NCBI RefSeq assembly: GCF_003818135.1
Contig: NZ_RPOH01000010.1
Coordinates: 1-64,000, forward strand
Reading direction: 5' to 3'
DNA from: Buttiauxella warmboldiae
Lineage (GTDB): Bacteria; Pseudomonadota; Gammaproteobacteria; Enterobacterales; Enterobacteriaceae
DNA: 64,000 nt
Position numbers and translations under genes: made by a program. Position 1 is the first letter of the stretch. Every line of letters begins with the position of its first letter. Shown here piece after piece: positions 40,765-48,790 of this stretch. The notes under the pieces were generated by a model. It was not told the origin of the DNA. It ran no database searches and was given only the letters and a program-made list of their open reading frames with translations.

Positions 40765-42657
40765 ATGTCCATTACCAGACGCGATTTTCTCAACGGCGTT
40801 GCCCTCACTATTGCCGCAGGGTTAACGCCCCTGGACCTTGCCAACGCTACCGGTAAGGCCCGCGCGGTTATCGGGGAGGAGTATTATCCGCCCCAGCTCA
40901 CCGGTCTGCGCGGTAACCACCCCGGCTCCTTCGAAATGGCGCATGCCGTTGGTCGAGAGCATCAACAATTCAGCGCTGACCATCTCCCGATTGAGGAGGA
41001 GTACGATCTGGTGATTGTGGGCGGGGGGCTCAGCGGGCTAGCCGCTGCCAGTTTCTGGCGTGATTTGATGGGCAGCGCGAGCAAAGTGCTGGTGCTGGAT
41101 AATCACGATGATTTTGGCGGCCACGCGAAACGCAATGAATTTAACGCGGCGGGGAAAAAAATTATCGGCTACGGCGGCAGTGAGGCTTTTCAGTCGCCAA
41201 CCCGCAACTTTAGTCCGGTAGTCAACGAATTAATGTCAAAGGTTGGCGTTAGCGTCACGCGCATGAAGCAAAGTTTTGCGGTCAACTTCTATCCGGATTT
41301 AAACCTCAGCCGAGGGGTTTTCTTCGACAAAAAGAACTTTGGTGAAACCAAAATTGTCGGTGGCGACCCCGGGCGTGCGGTAGCGGATGACATTCCCCCG
41401 GACAGGCTCAACGGGCGCAGCCTGGAAGACTTTGTTAATGATTTTCCATTAAGCGCGGAGGAGCGCAAAGCGATTCTTGATTTGTACCTTAGCCCGCAGG
41501 ATTACCTGAAGGGAATGTCGGTTGACGAGAAAACCGAATGGATGGACACCCACAGCTACCGCGATTTCCTGGCGGAAAAAGTGGGGTTAAGCAAGATGGC
41601 GATAATGTATTTCCAGCAGCGTACCAACGACTTTTTTGCCATCGGCATTGAAGGGGTGAGCTGTAGCGATGCGCGAACCTGTGCGCTTCCGGGAATGGAC
41701 AACATGGGGCTACCGCCGCTTGATGAGGAGTCCCTCGCCGATCTGGAAGAGCCTTATGTCTATCACCTTCCCGACGGCAATGCGGGCCTGGCGCGGCTGA
41801 TCGTCCGCCACCTGCTGCCCGCAGCCTTACCCGGCAGTACGATGGAGGATTCGGTCACCGCCCGGTTAAATTATCAACAGCTTGATAATCCGCAAAATAA
41901 CACCCGCATTCGCCTGAGCAGCATGGTGATTAATGCGGCCAATCGCGACGACGGCGTGGTGGTGACCTACGTGAACGACGGCAAAGCGCACCGTGTGAAA
42001 GGGCGCAGGGCGATTATGGCGGGCTATAACATGATGATCCCGTATCTGGTGCCTGAAACGCCGGAACAGCAGAAAGCAGACCTGCGGCTGAACGTTAAAG
42101 CGCCGCTGGTTTACACCAATGTGGTGGTCAAAAACTGGCAGGCATTCGCCAAGCTCGGCATCCACGAGTTTTATTCGCCTGCGGCTCCTTACAGCCGCGT
42201 AAAGCTCGACTACCCGGTAAGCCTCGGCGATTACCACCATTCGCAAAACGTGGATCAACCCATGTGCCTGCATATGGTTTATGTGCCGACGTATCCGGGC
42301 AGCAAACTCAGCGCGCGTGAACAGTTCCGTCAGGGGCGGGCCTATTTACTCGGCACCACGTTCGACACCCATGAACGAATGATCCGCGAACAGCTTCAGG
42401 AAATGCTCGGGCAGACGGGTTTTGATCATCAACGCGATATCACGGCGATTACCGTTAACCGCTGGGCGCACGGCTACGCTTACTACGCCAGCGCGTTGTT
42501 CGATGACATGGATAAGATGCCGGACATTATTGAGAGGGCGCGCAAGCCGATTGGACGCATCGCGATTGCCAATTCTGATGCCGACTGGGATGCCTATGCG
42601 CATACGGCCATTGATCAGGCCTGGCGCGCGGTCAATGAACTCAAGGCGATGGGATGA
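40765..42657 (+). CDS. spdH: Tat-exported FAD-dependent spermidine dehydrogenase
   Basis: 630 residues resembling SpdH of Pseudomonas aeruginosa, which cleaves spermidine to 1,3-diaminopropane and 4-aminobutyraldehyde. A twin-arginine signal (SITRRDFLNGVALTIAAGL) shows export of the folded flavoprotein. The FAD-binding motif is DLVIVGGGLSGLAAASF at about 83-100, followed by the GGHAKRNEF region typical of amine oxidase-like flavoproteins. GVSCSDARTCALPGMDNMGLP and the C-terminal NRWAHGYAYYASALFDD are family-like. TAAGG lies 7 nt before the ATG. The stop lies 6 bp before a triheme cytochrome c gene, its likely electron acceptor. Assignment to spermidine rests on family resemblance and on the GABA-pathway neighbours. 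Confidence 0.8.
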   Translation: MSITRRDFLNGVALTIAAGLTPLDLANATGKARAVIGEEYYPPQLTGLRGNHPGSFEMAHAVGREHQQFSADHLPIEEEYDLVIVGGGLSGLAAASFWRDLMGSASKVLVLDNHDDFGGHAKRNEFNAAGKKIIGYGGSEAFQSPTRNFSPVVNELMSKVGVSVTRMKQSFAVNFYPDLNLSRGVFFDKKNFGETKIVGGDPGRAVADDIPPDRLNGRSLEDFVNDFPLSAEERKAILDLYLSPQDYLKGMSVDEKTEWMDTHSYRDFLAEKVGLSKMAIMYFQQRTNDFFAIGIEGVSCSDARTCALPGMDNMGLPPLDEESLADLEEPYVYHLPDGNAGLARLIVRHLLPAALPGSTMEDSVTARLNYQQLDNPQNNTRIRLSSMVINAANRDDGVVVTYVNDGKAHRVKGRRAIMAGYNMMIPYLVPETPEQQKADLRLNVKAPLVYTNVVVKNWQAFAKLGIHEFYSPAAPYSRVKLDYPVSLGDYHHSQNVDQPMCLHMVYVPTYPGSKLSAREQFRQGRAYLLGTTFDTHERMIREQLQEMLGQTGFDHQRDITAITVNRWAHGYAYYASALFDDMDKMPDIIERARKPIGRIAIANSDADWDAYAHTAIDQAWRAVNELKAMG

Positions 42658-42663
42658 TCTGAG

Positions 42664-43824
42664 ATGAAACAGACGCTATTAGCCATCGGCTGTTGGTTGA
42701 TCGCCGGTCATGCTGCGGCCGGTTCTGCTGGAGCCTACATGGCCCGTGTTGCGGACTGCGTGGCTTGCCACACCGTTGAGGGCAGCCAACCAATGGCGGG
42801 CGGCAAAAAGTTCGCCACCCCGGTTGGCGATATTTACGCCACCAACATCACGCCGGATAAAAGTACCGGCATCGGTAATTATTCCTATGAGGATTTTGAG
42901 CGTGCCGTGCGGCGGGGAATAGCAAAAGATGGTCATGCCCTTTATCCCGCCATGCCTTATCCGTCCTATTCCCGCATGACCGATAAAGATATGCACGATC
43001 TCTACGATTACTTTATGACGGAGGTTCCCGCCGCTAAGGTGCCGAATCAAGCGCATGATATTCCGTGGCTGCTCTCGGCACGCTGGCCGCTGCATATCTG
43101 GAACTGGCTGTATGTCGAGGAGGCTCATCCCGGCAAGCAAGCGCCGGAGGCCGGGGATAAGAGCAAGGCATTGCTGGCGCGCGGCGCTTATTTAGTTGAA
43201 GGGCCGGGGCATTGTGGCGCCTGCCATACGCCACGTGGGGTATCGATGCAGGAAAAAGCCTATGACGGCTCAAGCGCGAGCTATCTTAGCGGCGCCATGA
43301 TAGACGGCTGGCTTGCCCCATCCCTGAGAAACCTCTCGCTGTCAGCCGGGGAGTTAAAAGATCTGTTGCGCACGGGGAAAAGCAGGCATGACGCGTTATC
43401 AGGCCCAATGGGCGAAGTGGTTACCCAGAGCACGCAATATCTTAGTACGGCGGATTTAGACGCCATTTCCTGGTATCTGCTGAGCTTTAACCACCGCAGC
43501 CCAACGCCGGTTGCAAGCGACGGCGTCATTAACTATGCCCCGGGCGACGGGAAAACCCTTTACTCGATGTATTGCTCCACCTGCCACGGGGATGACGGCA
43601 AAGGTAAGGATTTCACCGTGCCTTCTTTAGTCAATAACTCGGTCATCACGGCCAAAGATCCGGCATCGCTGATTTCGATTATCGAGCATGGCGCGGCAAC
43701 GCCGCAAACCCAGGGTAATATCTCCTTTAAAATGCCGGCCTATAAAGCGGTGATGTCAAAGGATGAGATAAATAATGTGGTTAATTACGTGCGGGGTCAC
43801 TGGGGAAATAACGCCGATAAATAA
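42664..43824 (+). CDS. Triheme cytochrome c subunit
   Basis: 386-residue periplasmic cytochrome with a signal peptide (to about residue 19) and three CxxCH heme sites: CVACH (32-36), CGACH (184-188) and CSTCH (304-308). Spacing and length match the triheme cytochrome subunit of membrane-bound gluconate, sorbitol and alcohol dehydrogenases, which passes electrons to ubiquinone or oxidases. Here it directly follows a spermidine-type flavoprotein instead of a GMC or molybdo subunit. The weak ribosome site and the 6-bp gap suggest translational coupling. No membrane anchor is obvious apart from the signal. A strong terminator ends the operon. Confidence 0.88.
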   Translation: MKQTLLAIGCWLIAGHAAAGSAGAYMARVADCVACHTVEGSQPMAGGKKFATPVGDIYATNITPDKSTGIGNYSYEDFERAVRRGIAKDGHALYPAMPYPSYSRMTDKDMHDLYDYFMTEVPAAKVPNQAHDIPWLLSARWPLHIWNWLYVEEAHPGKQAPEAGDKSKALLARGAYLVEGPGHCGACHTPRGVSMQEKAYDGSSASYLSGAMIDGWLAPSLRNLSLSAGELKDLLRTGKSRHDALSGPMGEVVTQSTQYLSTADLDAISWYLLSFNHRSPTPVASDGVINYAPGDGKTLYSMYCSTCHGDDGKGKDFTVPSLVNNSVITAKDPASLISIIEHGAATPQTQGNISFKMPAYKAVMSKDEINNVVNYVRGHWGNNADK

Positions 43825-43828
43825 TCAT

Positions 43829-43868
43829 CCAGCCCTGGTGAGAAACTGCGCTTTTTCACCAGGGCTGG
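43829..43868 (+). terminator. Terminator of the spermidine operon
   Basis: CCAGCCCTGGTGA (43829-43841) and TCACCAGGGCTGG (43856-43868) form a perfect 13-bp stem 4 bp after the cytochrome stop. No T tract follows it. The next 257 bp, up to the binding-protein gene, contain no convincing gene, only promoter-like AT-rich sequence. Confidence 0.75.
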
Positions 43869-44125
43869 ATTAAATGGGATAGTGCCCGCCAGCTCTCCGC
43901 TAATTGCAAACATCATGGTAATTAAAATTTAACATGGCCAGCTCCGCATTTTAACCACTGCTAAAAAGAGTCGTGACAACTGCTGCGCACCACGTCTTAT
44001 TTTTTGGATAATTCTTTAATGTCTCTGGCTTGTGTGTCATCTTCAGCGCGCATAAGATTATGCGGCTCGTCACGGGTGCTGGCGGAGTTAAATTTATTGG
44101 ACATAAAGGTTATACATTGGCTGTA

Positions 44126-45043
44126 ATGATGAACAAATATTTATCTCTGCTATTTCTTTTAGCTACTCTTCCTGTATTCGTAACCCATGCCGACGACAGC
44201 CTGGAACATATCAAACAGGCTCACAAGATAAATTTAAGCTACTCGTATAACGATTATCCTTTTTCATTTGTTGAACATGAAAAGCCGGTCGGTCTGGCAG
44301 TGGATTTGTGCCACAATATTGTCAGTAAGATTAAGAAACAATTGAATATTCCCCATCTCGATATTAACTGGGTGGGTGAAAAACAGAGTGTGACTTTTAT
44401 CAAGGTCAAAGAGCAGGCTATTGATATGACCTGTTCAGCGATTACCATAACCGCTATCAGAAGCAAAAGTTATCATTTCTCGAACCCTTTTTTCATCACC
44501 ACCACCGCATTACTTTCACAAAAGAGCGATGTCGTTCACCAGTCTCAGGAGCTACGGGGGAAAACCATCGGGGTTATTTCCGGTAGTTCCGCTATCGAAC
44601 ACCTGAATAAACTCAACCGCAAACTCGGTTTCTCACTGCTGATGGTGACGCAGACGGATTACGCATCGGCCCTGGAGAACTTCCGAACGGGTGAAGTAAA
44701 AATGTTGGCCAATGATGGCGTTTTGCTGGCGGCATTTAAAGCCAATGACCCGGAAAATTTAGCCATCAGCCAGGTCGATTTTGGCGATATGGATAGCTAC
44801 GGTTTGATGATGGCAAAAGGGGCCGATGGGTTGACGGCTGCGGTTAACACAGCATTAGACGAGATTATCGCCAGCGGGGAATATGACCAGCTCTATAAAA
44901 AATGGTTCCTGTCGCCAATCCCACCAATGCAGAAAAACCTGAATATGCCGATGAGCAAGGCCTTGCTGCGTTATATAAAATCGCCGCACCGCCTCAACCC
45001 TCATATTGTTTCTGAACACCACGGTAGCCTTGCTGGATCTTAA
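44126..45043 (+). CDS. Orphan amino acid-type periplasmic binding protein
   Basis: 305-residue solute-binding protein of family 3 (glutamate/aspartate type, GltI-like). It has a signal peptide (MMNKYLSLLFLLATLPVFVTHA) and the conserved order YNDYPFSFVEHEKPVGLAVDLC, AIDMTCSAITITAIRSKSYHFSNPFF and ELRGKTIGVISGSSA. No permease or ATPase gene is adjacent, so it may serve a transporter encoded elsewhere or act as a sensor. Two consecutive ATGs (44126, 44129) fit; the open frame extends further left but loses the signal peptide at the N-terminus. Its TAA overlaps the stop of the convergent gspO. Confidence 0.8.
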   Translation: MMNKYLSLLFLLATLPVFVTHADDSLEHIKQAHKINLSYSYNDYPFSFVEHEKPVGLAVDLCHNIVSKIKKQLNIPHLDINWVGEKQSVTFIKVKEQAIDMTCSAITITAIRSKSYHFSNPFFITTTALLSQKSDVVHQSQELRGKTIGVISGSSAIEHLNKLNRKLGFSLLMVTQTDYASALENFRTGEVKMLANDGVLLAAFKANDPENLAISQVDFGDMDSYGLMMAKGADGLTAAVNTALDEIIASGEYDQLYKKWFLSPIPPMQKNLNMPMSKALLRYIKSPHRLNPHIVSEHHGSLAGS

Positions 45044-45879
45044 ACCGTCAGCGTTAAAAAATAGCCAGCCGAAAGAGTCAGCCACGGGCCAAAGGCCAGC
45101 GGCTGGTTTACTTTTTGGCGCCCCAGCAGATGCAGAATACCTGCTCCGAGCAAGCCGCCTGTGCCCGCAACCATCACCAGCTGCGGCAAAACTTCCCATC
45201 CTAACCACGCCCCGAGCGCGGCCAGCAACTTGGCATCGCCCCCACCGAGTGCGGCTTTCCCGCTCAATTGTGTAAAAATTGCCGACAGCAGGGCAAAGGA
45301 CAGATAGCCGCAGAGGGCGCCTGCCACCGCGTCCTGCAGCGGCACAAAGCATCCGTTGAGATTGACCAGTAAACCTATCCAGAGCAGAGGCAGGGTTAAT
45401 ACATCGGGTAATAACAGGGTAGTGGCGTCGATAACCGCCAGGGTTAATAACGCAGAAATTAACAGCAGGCCCGCCGCAAGCTGCATTCCCGGCGGCCACA
45501 GCAGCCCCGCCAGCACAAATAACGCGCCACAGATCGATTCGACCAGCGGATAGCGCAGCGAAATGGCCTGCTGGCAGCAGCGGCTTTTGCCGCCTGACAG
45601 GCACCAGCTTACTATCGGTAACAGATCCCGGCGCATTAACGGGCGCTGGCAGGAACAGCAGGCGGAAGGCGGCCAGCACAGGTTGTAGGTTTGCCTGGCA
45701 GGAGAAGGCATATTTAACGTCAGGCGGGCTTCATCCTGCCACTTTTCGTTGAGCATCACCGGCAACCGCCATGCCACCACGTTCAAAAAACTGCCGATCA
45801 ACAGCCCTGCCGTACCCAACAGGGCGTACCAGAGCGCGGGATAGCCGTAAGCCAGCTCGTTTAACATCATCAGATTCAC
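45040..45879 (-). CDS. gspO: Type II secretion prepilin peptidase GspO
   Basis: Polytopic inner-membrane aspartic protease that removes the leader from GspG-K pseudopilins and methylates the new N-terminus, 279 aa. The zinc-binding cysteine pairs appear as CCSC and CC in SACCSCQRPLMRRDLLPIVSWCLSGGKSRCCQQ. The catalytic aspartates are in VIDATTLLLPD and GGGDAKLLAALGAWLG, the GxGD motif. It is the last gene of the secretion operon. A GTG at 45879 overlaps the gspB stop; ATGs at 45870 and 45867 are alternatives with a better-placed GGTGA. Confidence 0.92.
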   Translation of the reverse strand: MNLMMLNELAYGYPALWYALLGTAGLLIGSFLNVVAWRLPVMLNEKWQDEARLTLNMPSPARQTYNLCWPPSACCSCQRPLMRRDLLPIVSWCLSGGKSRCCQQAISLRYPLVESICGALFVLAGLLWPPGMQLAAGLLLISALLTLAVIDATTLLLPDVLTLPLLWIGLLVNLNGCFVPLQDAVAGALCGYLSFALLSAIFTQLSGKAALGGGDAKLLAALGAWLGWEVLPQLVMVAGTGGLLGAGILHLLGRQKVNQPLAFGPWLTLSAGYFLTLTV

Positions 45880-46451
45880 CAGTCGGAAAGCGCCGTTACG
45901 CGGAAAGGCTGCCCTTCAAACGAGAAAATACTGTCGTCAGGCTCGATTTTCATCAGCTTCACCCCGGCGCCAATAGCCGCCCCCTCGTGGTAATCATTGC
46001 CGTTAAGATTGATAACGCTTTTACCGGTTTCGCTCGAGTAAACATGGGCGTTGTATTTGATGGCAGGCATTCGCCGCCGTGCCTCATCGGGCAACTGTTC
46101 AAGGCGCGGATAAGCCGCATCCATGGCCATTGTTTCTTCCACCCTGTCGGAGGCGGGCGGCGCGACATCCTGAAACTCCTCCTCTGTCATGGATTCGGAT
46201 TCGGATTCGGGTTCGGCAGGCAAAGGCTGCGTGTTAAACACCAGCGTGTTGCTGATATTGCGCCAGGGCTGCGTTGCAGAATGCGGGACTTCAATCCTGT
46301 TAAGGCGCGGCGGGTTATGCAGACTATGCCAGCCGTAACACAAAGCGGCGCCGGAAAGGGCGGCACAGGCTAAACCGGTGCACCAGGCCAAAATCAAGTA
46401 GCCTTTGGCGGATAGCCCGGCGAGTGGTTTAAGGCTGAGTGAATCGTTCAT
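45876..46451 (-). CDS. gspB: Type II secretion assembly protein GspB
   Basis: 191 residues: a short cytoplasmic start, one membrane helix (about 16-40), an acidic variable linker and a C-terminal GspB domain (about 128-190, SVINLNGNDYHEGAAIGAGVKLMKIEPDDSIFSFEGQPFRV). GspB pairs with GspA to help the secretin GspD insert through the peptidoglycan, as ExeB does with ExeA in Aeromonas. The ATG overlaps the gspA stop (ATGA) with GGAG upstream. The linker contains a run of Glu-Ser repeats coded by a hexanucleotide tandem repeat. Confidence 0.85.
   Translation of the reverse strand: MNDSLSLKPLAGLSAKGYLILAWCTGLACAALSGAALCYGWHSLHNPPRLNRIEVPHSATQPWRNISNTLVFNTQPLPAEPESESESMTEEEFQDVAPPASDRVEETMAMDAAYPRLEQLPDEARRRMPAIKYNAHVYSSETGKSVINLNGNDYHEGAAIGAGVKLMKIEPDDSIFSFEGQPFRVTALSDW
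46192..46215. repeat. Hexanucleotide tandem repeat in the gspB linker
   Basis: Three perfect copies of GATTCG and a fourth with one change (GGTTCG) encode Glu-Ser repeats in the GspB linker. Six-base slippage would keep the frame and only change linker length. Confidence 0.8.
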
Positions 46452-48025
46452 TGTTTCTCCTGGATGGTAGCCGCGTTATCTGCCCGATCGCGAGCGGGGA
46501 GGGTGCCATCCAGAGCGGGCAGGTTCAGACCCGGCTGGTTACTCAGGCGCAGCAACGTCTGCTCCCCGGCGATGCCGTCAGCAGGCAGGCGCTGCTGTTT
46601 CTGGAAGCTAACAATCCCGGACTGAATGGCGGCACTCCGGGCGGCGACCGGCGTTTTTAGCGCGCTGGTCAGCCGTTCGGCTATCCACTGAATATCCGTG
46701 GCCGGGCTTTGAACGGTCACTTTGACTGCGCCGCTGTCAGGCACTTGCCAGAGCAGCGTGGCGTCTTGTTGAAAACGTTGCTTCAGCCAGTCGAGGGAAA
46801 CCTCCCATTCCTGGTTGGCGAACAGCAGCGAAGCCTTGCCGTTATTGACGTGGCTCAACACCGCGAACCAGTGCCCCAGACTCTGATCTTTCAGGTGTAT
46901 CACGGCCGGGTAATTCAGCGCGATGACCTCGCGTAGATCGCTGAAGGTGCGGTAACAGCGCAGGCCGGCGGGTGCCAGCGCCTGGCACGATAAGGCTTCA
47001 TCGCCACCGTCATAACCCCATGCCGCAGTCAGCAAAGTGAAAGCATCGCTCTGGCTACGGGCATTGTTTACCGCGGCTGCAAACAACGTTTGCACCTGCG
47101 GGTCGGGTGGGACGCTGACCGGAACCTTAACGGTGCGCACTTCAGGCTGCGGCAACCAGCCCCACTGTTTCCAGCCAAACCATCCGGCAACAAACAGCAT
47201 GATGCAGGCCGAGATAAAGGTGATGACACCCCTCGTACCGCCGGTATCTACCCGTCCCGTCACTTTATGCGCCGCCTCAATTGCGTGCGATGAGGTGATT
47301 TGCCAGCGGCGTGCCAGGGCGGCGTCCACCAACATTTGTTCACACAGTCGGTTGATAATACGCGGAATACCTTTGCTGATACGCGTGATCACGCTGATGG
47401 CACCCCGGGTAAAAATAGGGTGCAAGCAGCCCGCTTTTTGCAGGCGAAAGCGCACGGCGGCGTCCACCTCTTCAACCGACAGCGGGGTGAGGAAATAGCG
47501 TGCCGTCACGCGTTGTTGCAGCTGAGCCAGGTGCGGATCGTTGAGGCGAGAGTCGAGTTCGGGCTGGCCTGCCAGCACAATCGACAACAGTTTTCGATCG
47601 TCCGTTTCGATGTTGGTCAGGGCGCACAAGGCTTCCAGCTGTGATTGGGTGAGATGCTGTGCCTCATCAATTAACAGCAGCGCCTGTTTTCCCTCCCGCT
47701 GGTTATGGCGCAAAAAGGTTTCCAGCCCGGCGTCATCGGGCAGGTGAAACGCGCGGCAGATTTGCCCGATCAAGGCAGTAGCCGAGGGGCAAGGGGCTAT
47801 CAGATATGCCGTTTCGACCTCGACGCCTGCATGAAGGCAGATATGGCGTGCCAGCGTGGTTTTCCCGCTGCCGGGCGAACCCAGTAACGTCATAAAACCG
47901 CCGGTTTTCATGGTGCGATGCAACAGATCCAGCGCTTCGCGATGAGCCGGGCTGAGGTAAAGGTAATCAGGGTCGGGCGAGAGGGTAAATGGGGCGGCAT
48001 TAAGGGCAAAAAAATCCTGATACAT
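46448..48025 (-). CDS. gspA: Type II secretion ATPase GspA (ExeA-like)
   Basis: 525 residues. The cytoplasmic AAA+ domain has Walker A GSPGSGKTT (49-57) and Walker B LLLIDEAQHL (117-125). One membrane helix (about 268-286) leads to a periplasmic part with a C39-peptidase-like domain (SLGHWFAVLSHVNN...) and a C-terminal peptidoglycan-binding repeat (SGIVSFQKQQRLPADGIAGEQTLL). This is the ExeA layout: the protein remodels or binds murein so that the secretin can assemble. It lies directly upstream of gspB and downstream of gspN. In the E. coli K-12 gsp locus gspAB is divergent from gspC-O; here it is in the main operon. Confidence 0.9.
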   Translation of the reverse strand: MYQDFFALNAAPFTLSPDPDYLYLSPAHREALDLLHRTMKTGGFMTLLGSPGSGKTTLARHICLHAGVEVETAYLIAPCPSATALIGQICRAFHLPDDAGLETFLRHNQREGKQALLLIDEAQHLTQSQLEALCALTNIETDDRKLLSIVLAGQPELDSRLNDPHLAQLQQRVTARYFLTPLSVEEVDAAVRFRLQKAGCLHPIFTRGAISVITRISKGIPRIINRLCEQMLVDAALARRWQITSSHAIEAAHKVTGRVDTGGTRGVITFISACIMLFVAGWFGWKQWGWLPQPEVRTVKVPVSVPPDPQVQTLFAAAVNNARSQSDAFTLLTAAWGYDGGDEALSCQALAPAGLRCYRTFSDLREVIALNYPAVIHLKDQSLGHWFAVLSHVNNGKASLLFANQEWEVSLDWLKQRFQQDATLLWQVPDSGAVKVTVQSPATDIQWIAERLTSALKTPVAARSAAIQSGIVSFQKQQRLPADGIAGEQTLLRLSNQPGLNLPALDGTLPARDRADNAATIQEKQ

Positions 48026-48049
48026 GGTTGCTGTTCCTGTTGCTGGCGC

Positions 48050-48790
48050 TTACCAGCGCCCTGATGTTTCGAATGTATAGCGGCCCTGCGTTTCGTGACC
48101 GGTACCTTGCGCCAGCAGCATCAGCAACGCCGGGGGGAAATCTGTGCCGGGAGTGACCTCTGCCTGCAGGCGATAGCGCTGCTGCCCGTTTAACCAGAGC
48201 TGACCTTTGCTGCTCAGCTGTTCTGAGGTTTGCATGATATCGGCGAGCCACCGTTTACTGGCGCATTTGATTTGCAGATGAATATCGCCGGTATTCAGGG
48301 TTTCAGCACCGATCGTTACGCGGCCATCTTTCCAGCGCACGTCGGCCTGCGCGGTGATACAGCGCTGCGGGGTAAAACGCAGATGCGTCAGGCGAGCGTT
48401 GACCTCGCCATTGAGCTCGGCGGGAAGCGCCGTCAGGCTGGCAAAAATCGCCGCGGGAAAACGTAGCGTGGCGTTATCCACGCTCCATTCGCCGTTCCAG
48501 CCAACGTGACCGCGCCCGTGAATTTTGTGCGGATCGGCCAGCACGACCTCTGCCGCGACTTTCCCCTCCAGCAGCGCGCGGCTGCGCCACTGCCAGCTCA
48601 CTGGACCAACCTGCTGGTTTTCCAGACGCAGCACCTGTGCCTGGCCTTGCCACAGTGTGCCGCCGATCCCTTCAAGGCTGATGCCAGGGGCGGTCGGTAA
48701 CCAGGCAATTACAAAGCGGGCAGGCAGCAGCAAAACCAGACCCAGCAGATAGCCCAGCAGCAGGGGCAACAGCAGGTATCCTTGCTTCAT
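48050..48790 (-). CDS. gspN: Type II secretion protein GspN
   Basis: 246-residue inner-membrane protein with one N-terminal helix (LLLPLLLGYLLGLVLLLPARFV) and a periplasmic beta-rich domain. LEGIGGTLWQGQAQVLRLENQQVGPVSWQWR is the GspN signature. GspN is optional in type II systems and its role is unclear. The ATG overlaps the stop of the upstream gspLM gene (ATGA), and gspA follows 24 bp later. Confidence 0.88.
   Translation of the reverse strand: MKQGYLLLPLLLGYLLGLVLLLPARFVIAWLPTAPGISLEGIGGTLWQGQAQVLRLENQQVGPVSWQWRSRALLEGKVAAEVVLADPHKIHGRGHVGWNGEWSVDNATLRFPAAIFASLTALPAELNGEVNARLTHLRFTPQRCITAQADVRWKDGRVTIGAETLNTGDIHLQIKCASKRWLADIMQTSEQLSSKGQLWLNGQQRYRLQAEVTPGTDFPPALLMLLAQGTGHETQGRYTFETSGRW

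Noticed and set aside
44030-44125. N-terminal extension of the binding protein
   Set aside because: It would place 32 residues in front of a clear signal peptide; the ATG pair at 44126/44129 is the sensible start.
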